Source of the DNA: JABJMC01 sp964473745
Lineage (GTDB): Bacteria; Patescibacteriota; Gracilibacteria; UBA1369; UBA12473
Length of the DNA: 64,000 nucleotides
NCBI GenBank assembly: GCA_964473745.1
Contig: CAYYQE010000001.1
Span: 43,944 to 107,943, forward strand
Reading direction: 5' to 3'
In this document: positions 17,957-26,684 of the stretch, in pieces
How positions within the stretch are numbered: the stretch's first letter is position 1
How the letters are laid out: the number at the start of each line of letters is the position of its first letter
The notes under the pieces: model-generated
What the model was told of the DNA's origin: nothing
The model's input: only the letters and a program-made list of their open reading frames with translations
The model's database searches: none
Made by a program: the position numbers and the translations under genes

Positions 17957-18754
17957 ATGCCCAAAGTATTTGGAATTGTTGCCCATCCGGTAGAGCACTC
18001 ACTTTCACCAGCGATGCATAACGCTGCCTTTAAGGCTCTCGGGATTGATGCTGTATTTGAAAAGTTTGATGTCTCGCCAGAGGATCTCGCATCTTTTATG
18101 AACGAACACACCGATATCGAAGGTTTGGCTATTTCTCTGCCGCATAAGGAGGAGGTGGGCCAATATTTAGACGAAATCGAAGCTGAAGCAACTCAAATTG
18201 GCGCTGTAAACACCATGTACAAAAAAGATGGAAAGCGAATGGGAGCCAACACCGATGCTCCTGGTTTTCTAAAAGCTCTTCAAGAATTTACCCCAGACCT
18301 AGAAGGTAAAAGAGTAGTAGTTCTTGGTGCTGGTGGGGCCGCCCGAGCAGTTATTGCCGCGCTTAAACCACGAGTTGCCTTTGTAACCATTATTAACCGA
18401 AATGTAGAAAAGGGTGTGGAGCTCGCCAAAGAAATGGGATGCCGGTTTGGTGGGAAATTAGAAGATCTAACCACTGAAACTCCGGATATTTTGGTGAACG
18501 CCACTTCAGTTGGATTAGAAGGAAGTGAAGAACCAGAATTAGTGCCTCCGACTTTCTTTAAACCAGAAATGACCGTATTTGATGTGGTTTATCGGCCGGG
18601 ACTCACAAAGTTTTTAACAGATGCCAAGAGCGCCGGGTGCACCATTATAGATGGAAAAAAAATGCTGCTTTATCAGGGGATGATCCAGTTTAAGTTGTGG
18701 ACCGGACAAGACGCCCCACAAGATGTCATGAGCCAAGCCCTTGACACGCAATAA
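17957..18754 (+). CDS. aroE: Shikimate dehydrogenase
   Basis: This enzyme reduces 3-dehydroshikimate with NADPH in aromatic amino-acid and chorismate synthesis. The 265-residue protein begins VFGIVAHPVEHSLSPAMHNAAF (shikimate-binding SLSPxMHN). It has LAISLPHKEEV with the catalytic Lys, GAVNTMYKKDGKRMGANTDAPGF, the NADP loop VVVLGAGGAARAVIAAL and VNATSVGLEGS. No other aro gene is in the window. Confidence 0.96.
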   Translation: MPKVFGIVAHPVEHSLSPAMHNAAFKALGIDAVFEKFDVSPEDLASFMNEHTDIEGLAISLPHKEEVGQYLDEIEAEATQIGAVNTMYKKDGKRMGANTDAPGFLKALQEFTPDLEGKRVVVLGAGGAARAVIAALKPRVAFVTIINRNVEKGVELAKEMGCRFGGKLEDLTTETPDILVNATSVGLEGSEEPELVPPTFFKPEMTVFDVVYRPGLTKFLTDAKSAGCTIIDGKKMLLYQGMIQFKLWTGQDAPQDVMSQALDTQ

Positions 18755-18778
18755 TCGACGAATGCTTTTACAGAGAAG

Positions 18779-18800
18779 AATTCACCCCCGGGGGTGAATT
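18779..18800 (+). terminator. Rho-independent terminator after aroE
   Basis: A perfect 22-base inverted repeat (AATTCACCCCC arm and its complement) is followed by TTTT. It is symmetrical enough to work for the converging minus-strand gene as well. Confidence 0.8.
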
Positions 18801-18907
18801 TTAACCTGAAAACCAGACCACATTAATTTTATCAAATAGAGGAGAGGGCAAGCTGGAAGGAACCTTTTTGGATGCATGCCTGATGGCGGGACGTTTTCGA
18901 GAAAACA

Positions 18908-19720
18908 TTAAACTCCTTTTCCTCCTTCTTTCCCTAAAAATGCTGCGCCTCCCTCATCCTTCTTTTTTTCTTCTTCGGCTTCCTCCTCTTCTTCAGATGG
19001 TGGTTCTGCGCCATAAGTTTCATCCTGGCCGTACTTAACCGCACTACTCAAGAAATCCACTCCATAAAGACGATAAACTTTTTCATAAACAAGCCCCATC
19101 AATCCACTAAAAACCCCAATTGAAGTCCAAATAACAGGTAAGGCTAAAAACAACAAAACCATTGGTTGGTCCGGACTTACACTATAAAAGAAGAAATAAA
19201 TTCCCGCACTCACCAAAATTGAAAAAGCCGTACTATAAACACCAAGTAGGGCATATTTATGATCCGCAATAATTTCCAAAATCAAAGCACTAATAAAAGC
19301 ACTGACCACTACTTGCAAAGCCGCCACCGAAGCCAGCATTTCTATTTTTAGGCCCGAAACAATCATATAAACCGGAACCAAAACAATCAAAATCACTAAA
19401 TTCGCCGCAAAAATTTGATATAAACTAGTCGTCAGCCCAACATATTTTTTTCGATCAGTTAAACCAATAAAAAGTGGGCCTAACAGGTTAGAAGCAAGTG
19501 ATCCCAAAAACATCATCGCAATAAAAACAAACACAAAAAGGGGATGAATCGTGTCGTTTTCACTACTAGCCCCAAGCGCAGATTGCAAAATTCCAGCTCC
19601 TAAAAAAGCAATAAAAATCACTACCGCGGTTCCAACAACACCTCCTCCTAATCCGCTAAGAGCTCTAAGCAAAAGGACTAAAGGAGAGACAGGACGCGGG
19701 CCTAAGGTTTCATTATTCAT
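18908..19720 (-). CDS. Polytopic membrane protein, unknown
   Basis: About 270 residues with six to seven hydrophobic segments, starting MNNETLGPRPVSPLVLLLRAL. The C-terminus is a highly acidic/Lys tail (SEEEEEAEEEKKKDEGG), then GKEGGKGV. I do not recognise a named family; the layout resembles YIP1-type integral membrane proteins, but this is a guess. The start overlaps the 3' end of lspA, so the two are co-transcribed. Confidence 0.65.
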   Translation of the reverse strand: MNNETLGPRPVSPLVLLLRALSGLGGGVVGTAVVIFIAFLGAGILQSALGASSENDTIHPLFVFVFIAMMFLGSLASNLLGPLFIGLTDRKKYVGLTTSLYQIFAANLVILIVLVPVYMIVSGLKIEMLASVAALQVVVSAFISALILEIIADHKYALLGVYSTAFSILVSAGIYFFFYSVSPDQPMVLLFLALPVIWTSIGVFSGLMGLVYEKVYRLYGVDFLSSAVKYGQDETYGAEPPSEEEEEAEEEKKKDEGGAAFLGKEGGKGV

Positions 19721-20156
19721 GGGAGAGTCGATAAGAATAAAAGAGAAAAAGGAGAACACCGGTCACAATAGCTATATCTGCCAGGTTAAACAGGGGCCAA
19801 GGACCGATTCCAATAAAATCTCGGACAACACCTAACCAAATTCGATCTACTAAATTTCCGAAGGCGCCGCCAAAAATCAAAGCTAAAAATATTCTAACAG
19901 AAACCTGATTAAAATCGAGTTTACGAATCACATAAGCACCTAAAACAACCAACAACAAAACACTCGCTGCAACCTGTACCCACCGCCCAAGAGGAATCCC
20001 AAAGGCAATCCCGTGATTTTCTCCATAGTTTAGTTCAAACCAAGAAAAAGGCGCCCAAGCCGAGGTTATAAAATAGGTCGCGGCTCCTAATTTGGTAACC
20101 AGGTCAATTACTACAACTAGGGAAGTAAGAGCCAAAAAAGACACAATATTCTTCAT
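19713..20156 (-). CDS. lspA: Lipoprotein signal peptidase
   Basis: Signal peptidase II cleaves prolipoproteins at the lipobox Cys; the window encodes at least two candidate substrates (55457 and 60430). The protein has 147 residues and four membrane segments. The two catalytic aspartates are in FGGAFGNLVDRIWLGVVRDFI and FNLADIAIVTG, as in the family. The start is the ATG of MKNIVSFLAL; an 11-residue extension would begin with GTG. No lgt is visible nearby. Confidence 0.93.
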   Translation of the reverse strand: MKNIVSFLALTSLVVVIDLVTKLGAATYFITSAWAPFSWFELNYGENHGIAFGIPLGRWVQVAASVLLLVVLGAYVIRKLDFNQVSVRIFLALIFGGAFGNLVDRIWLGVVRDFIGIGPWPLFNLADIAIVTGVLLFLFYSYRLSHE

Positions 20157-20193
20157 AACCTTAAAATACGGGGGATCGCGAGGTTGCACAATA

Positions 20194-20222
20194 TTGCTAA
20201 AACCACAAAAATATGTTAAAAT
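20194..20222 (+). promoter_or_regulatory. Promoter of the orphan gene at 20245
   Basis: TTGCTA, 17-base spacer, TAAAAT. It lies 22 bases upstream of the start codon in the divergent region with lspA. Confidence 0.6.
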
Positions 20223-20244
20223 TAGTTGATTAAAGTCTCAATTT

Positions 20245-21078
20245 ATGATGTTTCCGTCTAGATTAGTTTACAAAGAGACCGCTGCAAAACCAGTAGCGGA
20301 AGAAGAACCTAAACAGGAATCGCAGGCTCCTGATAAGTCTGATAAGTCTGATGCTCCTGAAGCGGCCGAATCCGCCAGCGATTTTGTTCAAGGCCGAGAA
20401 CATATCAAAGGAGCTGTTAGCTCAACTATGGACGCTACGCGTGAAGGAGTTAATGGCGTGGTTCAATCAGCTTTTAAGGCAGGTGAAGTGGCCGTAGATT
20501 TAGTCGATCCAGTTATAGAGGTAGGCAAAGGAACTGCGGGAGCCTTGCATGATTGGTTTATTAAAGTCCCAGCCAGCATGATGAGCGAAGACGGTGAAGG
20601 AGTTGGACATCATGTTGCTCATGGGTTTGAGCAAATAGGAGATTCGGTTGTCAAAGGATTTTCATGGAAAAATGTGAAAGAAATAGCAGGTGATTCAGCT
20701 GGAGTAGTCGGGGGACTTTGTGGAGTTAAGTATGCCGGCGATAAATGGAACAAGATGGCTTTGCGTGAAGAAGGTTTACTTCCCATGGTTGGATCTTTGG
20801 GTAAAGGAATCGGACATACGGCGAAAGGGACTTGGCATCTTATGAAAGCGCCTTTTACTCGTGATCGTGGGGAAAAATCCGAGGACGCCACTGAAGTAAC
20901 AGATACAACAACCGCGGATGAAGGAAATGATAAAAAACTGACTCGGGCCGAAAGAAAAGCTGCTAAAAAAGCGGCCAAGAAAGCGGCCAAAGAAGCCGCT
21001 AAAAAGGCAAAACTCGAAAAAAGCCGAGCCAAAATTCGCGCCTTAAACGAAGCCAACCACAACCGGACTTCAACATAG
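20245..21078 (+). CDS. Uncharacterised protein with Lys/Ala-rich tail
   Basis: 277 residues, family not recognised. The N-terminal 60 residues are acidic and low-complexity (EEEPKQESQAPDKSDKSD). The middle (about 50-215) has amphipathic helices with Gly/Val-rich stretches such as GVVQSAFKAGEVAVDLVDPVIEVGKG and GDSAGVVGGLCGVKYAGDKW, which may associate with a membrane. The C-terminus is strongly basic (RAERKAAKKAAKKAAKEAAKK). No signal peptide is evident. It is followed by ftsW after 40 bases. Confidence 0.7.
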   Translation: MMFPSRLVYKETAAKPVAEEEPKQESQAPDKSDKSDAPEAAESASDFVQGREHIKGAVSSTMDATREGVNGVVQSAFKAGEVAVDLVDPVIEVGKGTAGALHDWFIKVPASMMSEDGEGVGHHVAHGFEQIGDSVVKGFSWKNVKEIAGDSAGVVGGLCGVKYAGDKWNKMALREEGLLPMVGSLGKGIGHTAKGTWHLMKAPFTRDRGEKSEDATEVTDTTTADEGNDKKLTRAERKAAKKAAKKAAKEAAKKAKLEKSRAKIRALNEANHNRTST

Positions 21079-21118
21079 ATAGCTTTCCATTTTCACAGCA
21101 CGGCTCTATGATAGGGCT

Positions 21119-22378
21119 ATGCCTCCCAAAAAACGTCGAGCTTCAATTCATCGAACCAAAACCCCCAAGGGTCATCCGATTGACCATCTTTTGTTGATTA
21201 CAGTTTTTGCGTTACTGGTTTTTGGGCTAATTATGATTGCCAGTATTGGGGTGCCCAAATCCATCCATCTTTCTGCTCCAGATATGCTTTATCCAAATTG
21301 TGGGAGTGATGAGGTGGATTGTTATTTGATTTTAAGAAATCACGCCATTCGTTTAGGGATTGGGATTTTAGTTTTTCTGGGACTTTTAAAAGTGCATTAC
21401 ACCTTTTGGAAAAAAACTTCATTAGCTTTTTTTGCTTTGGCTTTTGGGCTTTTGATGATGGTTTTTTTCTTTGGGTCGGATTACAACACCTTTGCTCGGA
21501 GCTGGTTAAGCATATCTAGTATTCCTCTACTCCAATCAATTCAACCAACTGAAATTGCTAAATTAGCCCTGATTTTTTACTTTGCTAATTGGCTTGACCG
21601 TAAGCAGCGGGACGGTGAAATTAATACTTTTCAAGGAGGTTTTATTGCTTTTTGTGTGGTGTCTCTTTTGATTATTGGACCCGTTATAATGCAACCGGAT
21701 TTGGGGTCAACTTTGGTTTTGGCCACGATTGCGGCTGGGATGTATTTTGTTGCGGGGGCAGATTGGAAACATATTTTGTTGGGAGTAACTATTGCGGGAT
21801 TATTGGCGATTATTGCGATTTCTAATTCCGGATATTTGCACGAACGGTTTACCGCTTTTTTAAGCCCTTCGATCGAGTGTGCTGAAGATTATTGCTGGCA
21901 GTCTGAACAAGCCAAAATTGCGGTTGGCAGTGGTGGTGTATGGGGGAGAGGATTAACGCAGGGAATTCAAAAGTCATACTGGCTTCCGCAAGCTTCTGAT
22001 GATTTTATTTTTGCGGCGTCAGCTGAGGAAATTGGGTTTATAAGGGTGATTTTTGTGGTTTTAGGGTACGCCATCATTATGTATCGTGGTTTTCAAATTG
22101 CTAATTACGCCCCGGATGCTTTTGCTAGATTGACTGCCGCCGGGATAACGCTTTGGATTAGTGCCCAAGCACTTATTAATATAATGGTGAATATCGCCCT
22201 ATTTCCAGTAACAGGGATTACCTTGCCTTTTGTAAGTTATGGAGGCTCATCTATGGTAATGTCTTTAGCAGCGATAGCTGTTCTTCTCAATATCTCTAAA
22301 TACACCACTCATCGTGCGTATACTCCTCAGTGGCGGCGGAACCGCCGGTCACGTCTTACCCCATATCGCCGTCGTTAA
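21119..22378 (+). CDS. ftsW: FtsW/RodA/SpoVE-family peptidoglycan glycosyltransferase
   Basis: A SEDS-family membrane glycosyltransferase that polymerises lipid II during division or elongation. It has 419 residues with about ten membrane segments. Motifs: ARSWLSISSIPLLQSIQPTEIAKLALIFYFA, VIMQPDLGSTLVLATIAAGMYF (the conserved PDLGT region with catalytic-type Asp), GSGGVWGRGLTQG and the C-terminal GITLPFVSYGGSSMV. An unusual Cys-containing external loop follows the first helix (YPNCGSDEVDC). murG overlaps its 3' end by 65 bases, which favours FtsW over RodA as the name. Confidence 0.92.
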   Translation: MPPKKRRASIHRTKTPKGHPIDHLLLITVFALLVFGLIMIASIGVPKSIHLSAPDMLYPNCGSDEVDCYLILRNHAIRLGIGILVFLGLLKVHYTFWKKTSLAFFALAFGLLMMVFFFGSDYNTFARSWLSISSIPLLQSIQPTEIAKLALIFYFANWLDRKQRDGEINTFQGGFIAFCVVSLLIIGPVIMQPDLGSTLVLATIAAGMYFVAGADWKHILLGVTIAGLLAIIAISNSGYLHERFTAFLSPSIECAEDYCWQSEQAKIAVGSGGVWGRGLTQGIQKSYWLPQASDDFIFAASAEEIGFIRVIFVVLGYAIIMYRGFQIANYAPDAFARLTAAGITLWISAQALINIMVNIALFPVTGITLPFVSYGGSSMVMSLAAIAVLLNISKYTTHRAYTPQWRRNRRSRLTPYRRR

Positions 22379-23411
22379 GGCGCTTAAAAAACGCGCTCCA
22401 AAAGCTAAGTTTTTGTATGTGGGTTCTAAGTATGGCCCAGAAAAAGGTTATGCCAAAAAATGGAAGATTCCTTTTAAATCTGTGCCAGTGGGGAAATTGC
22501 GTCGCTATTTTAGCTTAGATAATGCGGTCGATGCTATAAAAGTGCCCCTTGGAATTTTAAAGGCAGTTTTGATTATGATGCGCTTTCGCCCAGATGTAGT
22601 TTTTAGCAAAGGAGGTTATGTTTCGGTTCCAGTTATGTTAGCTGCCCGAATTCTTCGAAAACCAATTATTATTCATGATTCTGATGCTGAACCTGGTTTA
22701 ACTACCAAAATCGCCAAAAAATTTGCTAAACGTATTTTGCTTGGTTACCCCGAAGCTGCTAAACATTTCCTAAAAGAAAAAGTTACTATTACCGGCATTC
22801 CTATTCGTACCGAAATTTTTAAAGGCGGGATAAAGGACGGACTTGATAAAACTGGTTTTAGCGCCGCTAAGCTAGTTGTTCTTATTATGGGGGGGAGCTT
22901 AGGAGCTAAACGTTTAAATGATGCCGTGGAAAAAGCCCTGCCTGAACTTCTTAAATTTACCCAAATTATTCACATCACGGGGAAAGGTAAAAAAATCAAT
23001 CATGTTCCGGGGACAGCCAAAGGCCACATTGGTAAATACAAAGCTTTTGAATATGTGAATGAAGAGTTGCCACACCTTTATGCAATTAGTGATCTTATTG
23101 TGGGGCGAGCTGGGGCCAACAGTATTGCCGAAATTCAAGCTCTTAAAAAACCCAGCATCCTGGTACCACTCGGTCCACCGGTGAGCCACGGTGATCAAAT
23201 TGCAAATGCCAAAGTATTAGAAGAAAGAGGAGGATGTTTAATTATTCCAGACAGTGAATTTAATGCTAATAAATTTGTAAAAACATTGAAATCACTTTTA
23301 AACGATAAAGCCACATTAAAACGTATGAGCCGCAAAGCCTATCATCCGTTTAATCCCAAAGCCGCTGATAAAATAGCCAAAATACTGCTCGCCGAAGCTA
23401 AAAAGAAATGA
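22314..23411 (+). CDS. murG: UDP-N-acetylglucosamine--undecaprenyl-pyrophosphoryl-MurNAc-pentapeptide transferase
   Basis: This enzyme adds GlcNAc to lipid I to make lipid II at the cytoplasmic membrane face. The protein has 365 residues. The GTG start at 22314 begins MRILLSGGGTAGHVLPHIAV, the diagnostic N-terminal glycine-rich loop. Other landmarks are DVVFSKGGYVSVPVMLAA, VLIMGGSLGAKRLND and DLIVGRAGANSIAEI, followed by HGDQIANAKVLEERGG. The gene overlaps ftsW by 65 bases, so the two are translationally linked. Confidence 0.96.
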   Translation: MRILLSGGGTAGHVLPHIAVVKALKKRAPKAKFLYVGSKYGPEKGYAKKWKIPFKSVPVGKLRRYFSLDNAVDAIKVPLGILKAVLIMMRFRPDVVFSKGGYVSVPVMLAARILRKPIIIHDSDAEPGLTTKIAKKFAKRILLGYPEAAKHFLKEKVTITGIPIRTEIFKGGIKDGLDKTGFSAAKLVVLIMGGSLGAKRLNDAVEKALPELLKFTQIIHITGKGKKINHVPGTAKGHIGKYKAFEYVNEELPHLYAISDLIVGRAGANSIAEIQALKKPSILVPLGPPVSHGDQIANAKVLEERGGCLIIPDSEFNANKFVKTLKSLLNDKATLKRMSRKAYHPFNPKAADKIAKILLAEAKKK

Positions 23412-23423
23412 TACGATGCAGCC

Positions 23424-24563
23424 ATGAAAGTTGGAATTAATGGGCGTTTTCTTTGCGAACCCTACACCGGAATTGGGCAGTACACTGAAAATCTTTTAAA
23501 GGCGATGGCCAAAAAAGATCGTCGCGTTGAATGGGTCATTGTGGTGCCCAGAAAAATCCCTAAAACAGTCAAATTGCCAAGAAAGGCTCGCGTATTAGTT
23601 ATTCCGGAAAATGAAAAGCTCCCTTCCGCGAGCCTCCGCAAGTCTCACTGGGAGCAAATTTTAGTTCCACGCGCTTTTAAACAAGAAAAAGTTGATGTGG
23701 CGCACTATCCTTATCCGGCGAACCCCCGCTTCCCAGGCCGGAACGCCCCCAAAACGATTGTGACGGTGCACGATGTTATTCCGTGGGTGCGTCCCGAATA
23801 TCGCCGCCGCCTGCGAACTCGCCTGTATCAGCGTCACGCCAAAAAAGCTTTGGAAAAAGCGCGGCACATTATTTGTGTGTCCCGCACCACTGCCATTGCT
23901 TTAAGTGATCATATTAAATTTCCTTACCAACGCATTCAGGTTATCCACGAATCTGCCAGTCCTGCTTTTAAGAAAACAACACGAAAATTTAAATCTGCAA
24001 AGCCATTTTTTGTCTATGTTGGTGGTTATGATAAGCGCAAAAACACTCTTCGTTTACTCGAGGCGTATCAGGAGTACATTGCCCCTAAATATGATGTTGA
24101 TTTAATTCTGGTTGGGGCCAAAAACACCCAAAACAAGCACTATTCAGAACTCCCTCGCTTGCAAAAATGTTTAAAACATCCTACAATTAAAGTTCCTTCC
24201 CGGAAAATTAGGGGCAAAGTAATCTTAACACCCCATCTTCCCGCCGAAAAATTGGCTAAATACTATCGCGGTTGCCTGGGCTTCACTAATGTTTCCCTGG
24301 CTGAAGGATTCAATATCCCTCTACTAGAAGCTGCGAGCGGCGGGGCCCCAATTATTACTTCCGATATCGCCATTCATCGCGAAATCATTGGAAAAAACGG
24401 GCTGTTTTGCAACCCCTTTAGCACCAAGAACATCGGTGAAACACTCGTCAATTTTATCCGGGACAAGGATTTACAAAAAAGCCTAAAAAAGGCCACTCAG
24501 GTACTCAATAAGCAGTATTCCTGGGAAAAGGCCGCTCAAGAAACATTAGAGTTATACGGCTAA
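23424..24563 (+). CDS. Family 4 glycosyltransferase
   Basis: A 379-residue GT-B enzyme. The N-terminal acceptor domain starts GINGRFLCEPYTGIGQYTENLL. The donor domain contains FFVYVGGYDKRKN and the GT4 E-x7-E motif in LAEGFNIPLLEAASGGAP (retaining mechanism). The substrate is unknown. It follows murG by 12 bases and precedes a small membrane-protein gene. Confidence 0.9.
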   Translation: MKVGINGRFLCEPYTGIGQYTENLLKAMAKKDRRVEWVIVVPRKIPKTVKLPRKARVLVIPENEKLPSASLRKSHWEQILVPRAFKQEKVDVAHYPYPANPRFPGRNAPKTIVTVHDVIPWVRPEYRRRLRTRLYQRHAKKALEKARHIICVSRTTAIALSDHIKFPYQRIQVIHESASPAFKKTTRKFKSAKPFFVYVGGYDKRKNTLRLLEAYQEYIAPKYDVDLILVGAKNTQNKHYSELPRLQKCLKHPTIKVPSRKIRGKVILTPHLPAEKLAKYYRGCLGFTNVSLAEGFNIPLLEAASGGAPIITSDIAIHREIIGKNGLFCNPFSTKNIGETLVNFIRDKDLQKSLKKATQVLNKQYSWEKAAQETLELYG

Positions 24564-24588
24564 AGCCCCACTCCTAACCTCTGGACAA

Positions 24589-24822
24589 ATGAGTTTAATT
24601 TTCCCTCTCATTATCGTCCTAATTACTGTCACTTCAGTGGCATTTTGTTCGCTATCTGCCTATCGGTTAGTTTCGTATATTCAAGCCTATAGTTTTGAAA
24701 AAGATCAATATCGTCCTTTGTTTGGGTTTCTCCATCTTCGTTTAATGATGTGGATGTATATTTTTGTAACCCTGCTCACCGCAGGGTTTTTTATTTTCTT
24801 TTTACTTTTCCTACAAATATGA
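24589..24822 (+). CDS. Small membrane protein
   Basis: A 77-residue protein with two membrane segments (LIFPLIIVLITVTSVAFCSLSAYRL and LRLMMWMYIFVTLLTAGFFIFFLLF). No family recognised. Its TGA stop overlaps the ATG of the following bPH-domain gene (ATGA), indicating translational coupling in a four-gene membrane cluster. Confidence 0.65.
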   Translation: MSLIFPLIIVLITVTSVAFCSLSAYRLVSYIQAYSFEKDQYRPLFGFLHLRLMMWMYIFVTLLTAGFFIFFLLFLQI

Positions 24823-25448
24823 ACGCTGTTGAAAAAGACAATACGAATCGACATTTTCGCGGGCAACAAAGCGCGGAGAAAGTTGTTTGTTTTTGTCGTA
24901 AGCACCCGATTGTGCTCCTTCGCGTTGTAGTCATCACTTTTATTATGCTTTGCGCCTCGATCGGGGCGCTTTTATTAATTCCTTTATCCGGAATAAAAGA
25001 ACATCTCAGTCTTCAGATTTTTATTTTTGCTTTTTTGTTGTTTATTACTCTCGCTCAACACGTGTTCTTTTTACGATTTCTTAACTATTATCTCGATATT
25101 GTAATTATTACGAATTATCGAATTATTGATCTTAAAAAGAGTCTTTTTATTCACGATGAAAAAGAAATAATTGACCTTCACGAAATTCAAGATACTCAAA
25201 AAATGCAAACCGGAATTTTCCCAAATTTTATGAATTATGGCGATATAAAAATCGTGGTTCCTTCTATGACGCGTGCTATGCGCTTGCCTTATATGCCTCG
25301 TCCTGAGTATTATTTAAATCACATTAATCAATGCAAGCGGCTTTATATTTTAGAACGCCGCCGCCAAAAAGGATTTAATGTTCCACCAACGCCACAAAAA
25401 GAGCCACCAGCCTCGGCTGAAAAACCCAACGTTTCCCATCATGCCTAA
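24819..25448 (+). CDS. Bacterial PH-domain (YdbS/bPH_2-like) membrane protein, first copy
   Basis: 209 residues. Two membrane segments (about 35-95) are followed by a bPH_2-type core: YLDIVIITNYRIIDLKKSLFIHDEKEIIDLHEIQDTQ, then NFMNYGDIKIVVPS. The TNxRIIxxxxxxF...EIxDxHEIQD pattern is typical of the family. The C-terminal tail is Pro/Gln/Glu-rich. The start is the ATG overlapping the previous stop. It is paralogous to the next gene (residues about 85-160). Confidence 0.82.
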   Translation: MNAVEKDNTNRHFRGQQSAEKVVCFCRKHPIVLLRVVVITFIMLCASIGALLLIPLSGIKEHLSLQIFIFAFLLFITLAQHVFFLRFLNYYLDIVIITNYRIIDLKKSLFIHDEKEIIDLHEIQDTQKMQTGIFPNFMNYGDIKIVVPSMTRAMRLPYMPRPEYYLNHINQCKRLYILERRRQKGFNVPPTPQKEPPASAEKPNVSHHA

Positions 25449-26010
25449 CAACAATCATTTCCCTGGCCAAAAAGAGGATGAAGAGATTAAATATTTAGTC
25501 CGTAAACATTGGATTATTTATCTCAGAATTGGACTTTTTTTATTAGCCACTTTAGTTGCGCCTTTAGGTATTTATTTGTGGCTAGAACTAGGTTTTGATT
25601 TTAGTTCGAATACGAGACGCATCATGACTCTCATTTTTTTGTGTTATCTGGATATTCTCGCCCTCATTGCTTTTATAAGATGGCTCGAGGAGGAGTTAGA
25701 TTTAATTATTGTTACAAATGAACGGGTGATTAGCATTGATCAGGTGACTTTTATGCATCGTACTATTTCTGAAACCGAACTTGTCCAAATTCAGGATGTA
25801 AAACATATTGCCAAGGGTGTTTTGAGTAATGTTTTTGGGTTTGGATCTCTCCAAATTCAAACTGCCGCCGACAAAATCGCCTTTGTTATTCATGATGTGC
25901 CAGCTCCATATAAAATGGCTCGTAAAATTATGGATGTCCGTGATGAGTGTAAGCAAAAATTAATGGCCAAGCACGGCGGACAATATCAACCTACCGGAAA
26001 AACAATTTAA
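25441..26010 (+). CDS. Bacterial PH-domain (YdbS/bPH_2-like) membrane protein, second copy
   Basis: 189 residues. Two membrane segments precede a bPH_2 core: ELDLIIVTNERVISIDQVTFMHRTISETELVQIQDVKHI, then LSNVFGFGSLQIQTA. It shares the TNxRxIxxDxxxFxxxxxExxLxxIQD pattern with the preceding gene, so the two look like an old duplication. It overlaps that gene by eight bases. The function of such proteins is poorly known; they probably act in the membrane. Confidence 0.82.
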   Translation: MPNNNHFPGQKEDEEIKYLVRKHWIIYLRIGLFLLATLVAPLGIYLWLELGFDFSSNTRRIMTLIFLCYLDILALIAFIRWLEEELDLIIVTNERVISIDQVTFMHRTISETELVQIQDVKHIAKGVLSNVFGFGSLQIQTAADKIAFVIHDVPAPYKMARKIMDVRDECKQKLMAKHGGQYQPTGKTI

Positions 26011-26020
26011 CCATTTTTAG

Positions 26021-26524
26021 GTGACTGATTTTATTATTATTTTAGTTGGGACAATCATTCTTTTTGGGCTGGGGGTTTTTTGGGTGTGGAATAATTTAGT
26101 CCATCAAATAAAAAAACTCAAACAATTGCAAACAAAATTAAACGAGATTTTAACGCATCGTTTAGATACGATTCCCTATCTTGTGGAAAGTTATCGTTTG
26201 GTTGAAAATCAAGCCAATAGAGCTCTTGATCAACTGATTATACAACGGACAGTTACTCGTGAAGAAAAAAAGTTTGAAGAACGATTTAAAAAAGAAAAAG
26301 CGCTGGGGGCGCAACTTAATGATTTTTTTGAAGCGACTAAACAAAATGGGCGTTTACAAAAAGATATTGGTTGGCTCGAGGCGCGTACTGAGATTCAAAA
26401 AATAGGTGAAACAATAGAAGAGCATTTTATAAATTATCGAGATCTTCGGCTTTATGTTACTGACAAAATGCAAACCTTCCCTTACGTAATTTTCCAGGGG
26501 CTTCTGAAAAATGTAACGTCGTAA
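26021..26524 (+). CDS. LemA-like membrane-anchored coiled-coil protein with repeat-derived C-terminus
   Basis: 167 residues starting at GTG. One N-terminal membrane segment (FIIILVGTIILFGLGVFWVW) is followed by a long helical part resembling LemA (NNLVHQIKKLKQLQTKLNEILTHRLDTIPYLVESYRLV). It is shorter than the true lemA at 45450. The last nine codons and stop (GLLKNVTS) lie inside a 165-bp palindromic repeat, so the native C-terminus was probably replaced. It completes a membrane cluster with the two bPH genes. Confidence 0.7.
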   Translation: MTDFIIILVGTIILFGLGVFWVWNNLVHQIKKLKQLQTKLNEILTHRLDTIPYLVESYRLVENQANRALDQLIIQRTVTREEKKFEERFKKEKALGAQLNDFFEATKQNGRLQKDIGWLEARTEIQKIGETIEEHFINYRDLRLYVTDKMQTFPYVIFQGLLKNVTS

Positions 26525-26660
26525 CGAAATTTGACAAGGTTTGAGCGAAATTTATGAAGCACGAGGAAGTCGTATCAAATGCGATACGATGACGAGTGGT
26601 GAATAAATTGCAGCCAAAACTTGCAAATTGCAGTAGATGGTATATTTTTCAGAAGCCCCT
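26496..26660 (+). repeat. 165-bp imperfect palindromic repeat, copy A
   Basis: An ERIC-like element with nested inverted repeats. The outer arms are AGGGGCTTCTGAAAAAT and ATTTTTCAGAAGCCCCT (separated by near-matches). A second pair is CAAGGTTTG/CAAAACTTG, a third AATTTAT/ATAAATT, and the central hairpin is TCGTATC-AAATGC-GATACGA. A second copy of identical length lies at 54442-54606. It starts inside the LemA-like CDS and ends 24 bases before the miaB start. No target duplication is seen. Confidence 0.9.
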
Positions 26661-26684
26661 TTTAACTGCTGTAGAGAAGAGGAT

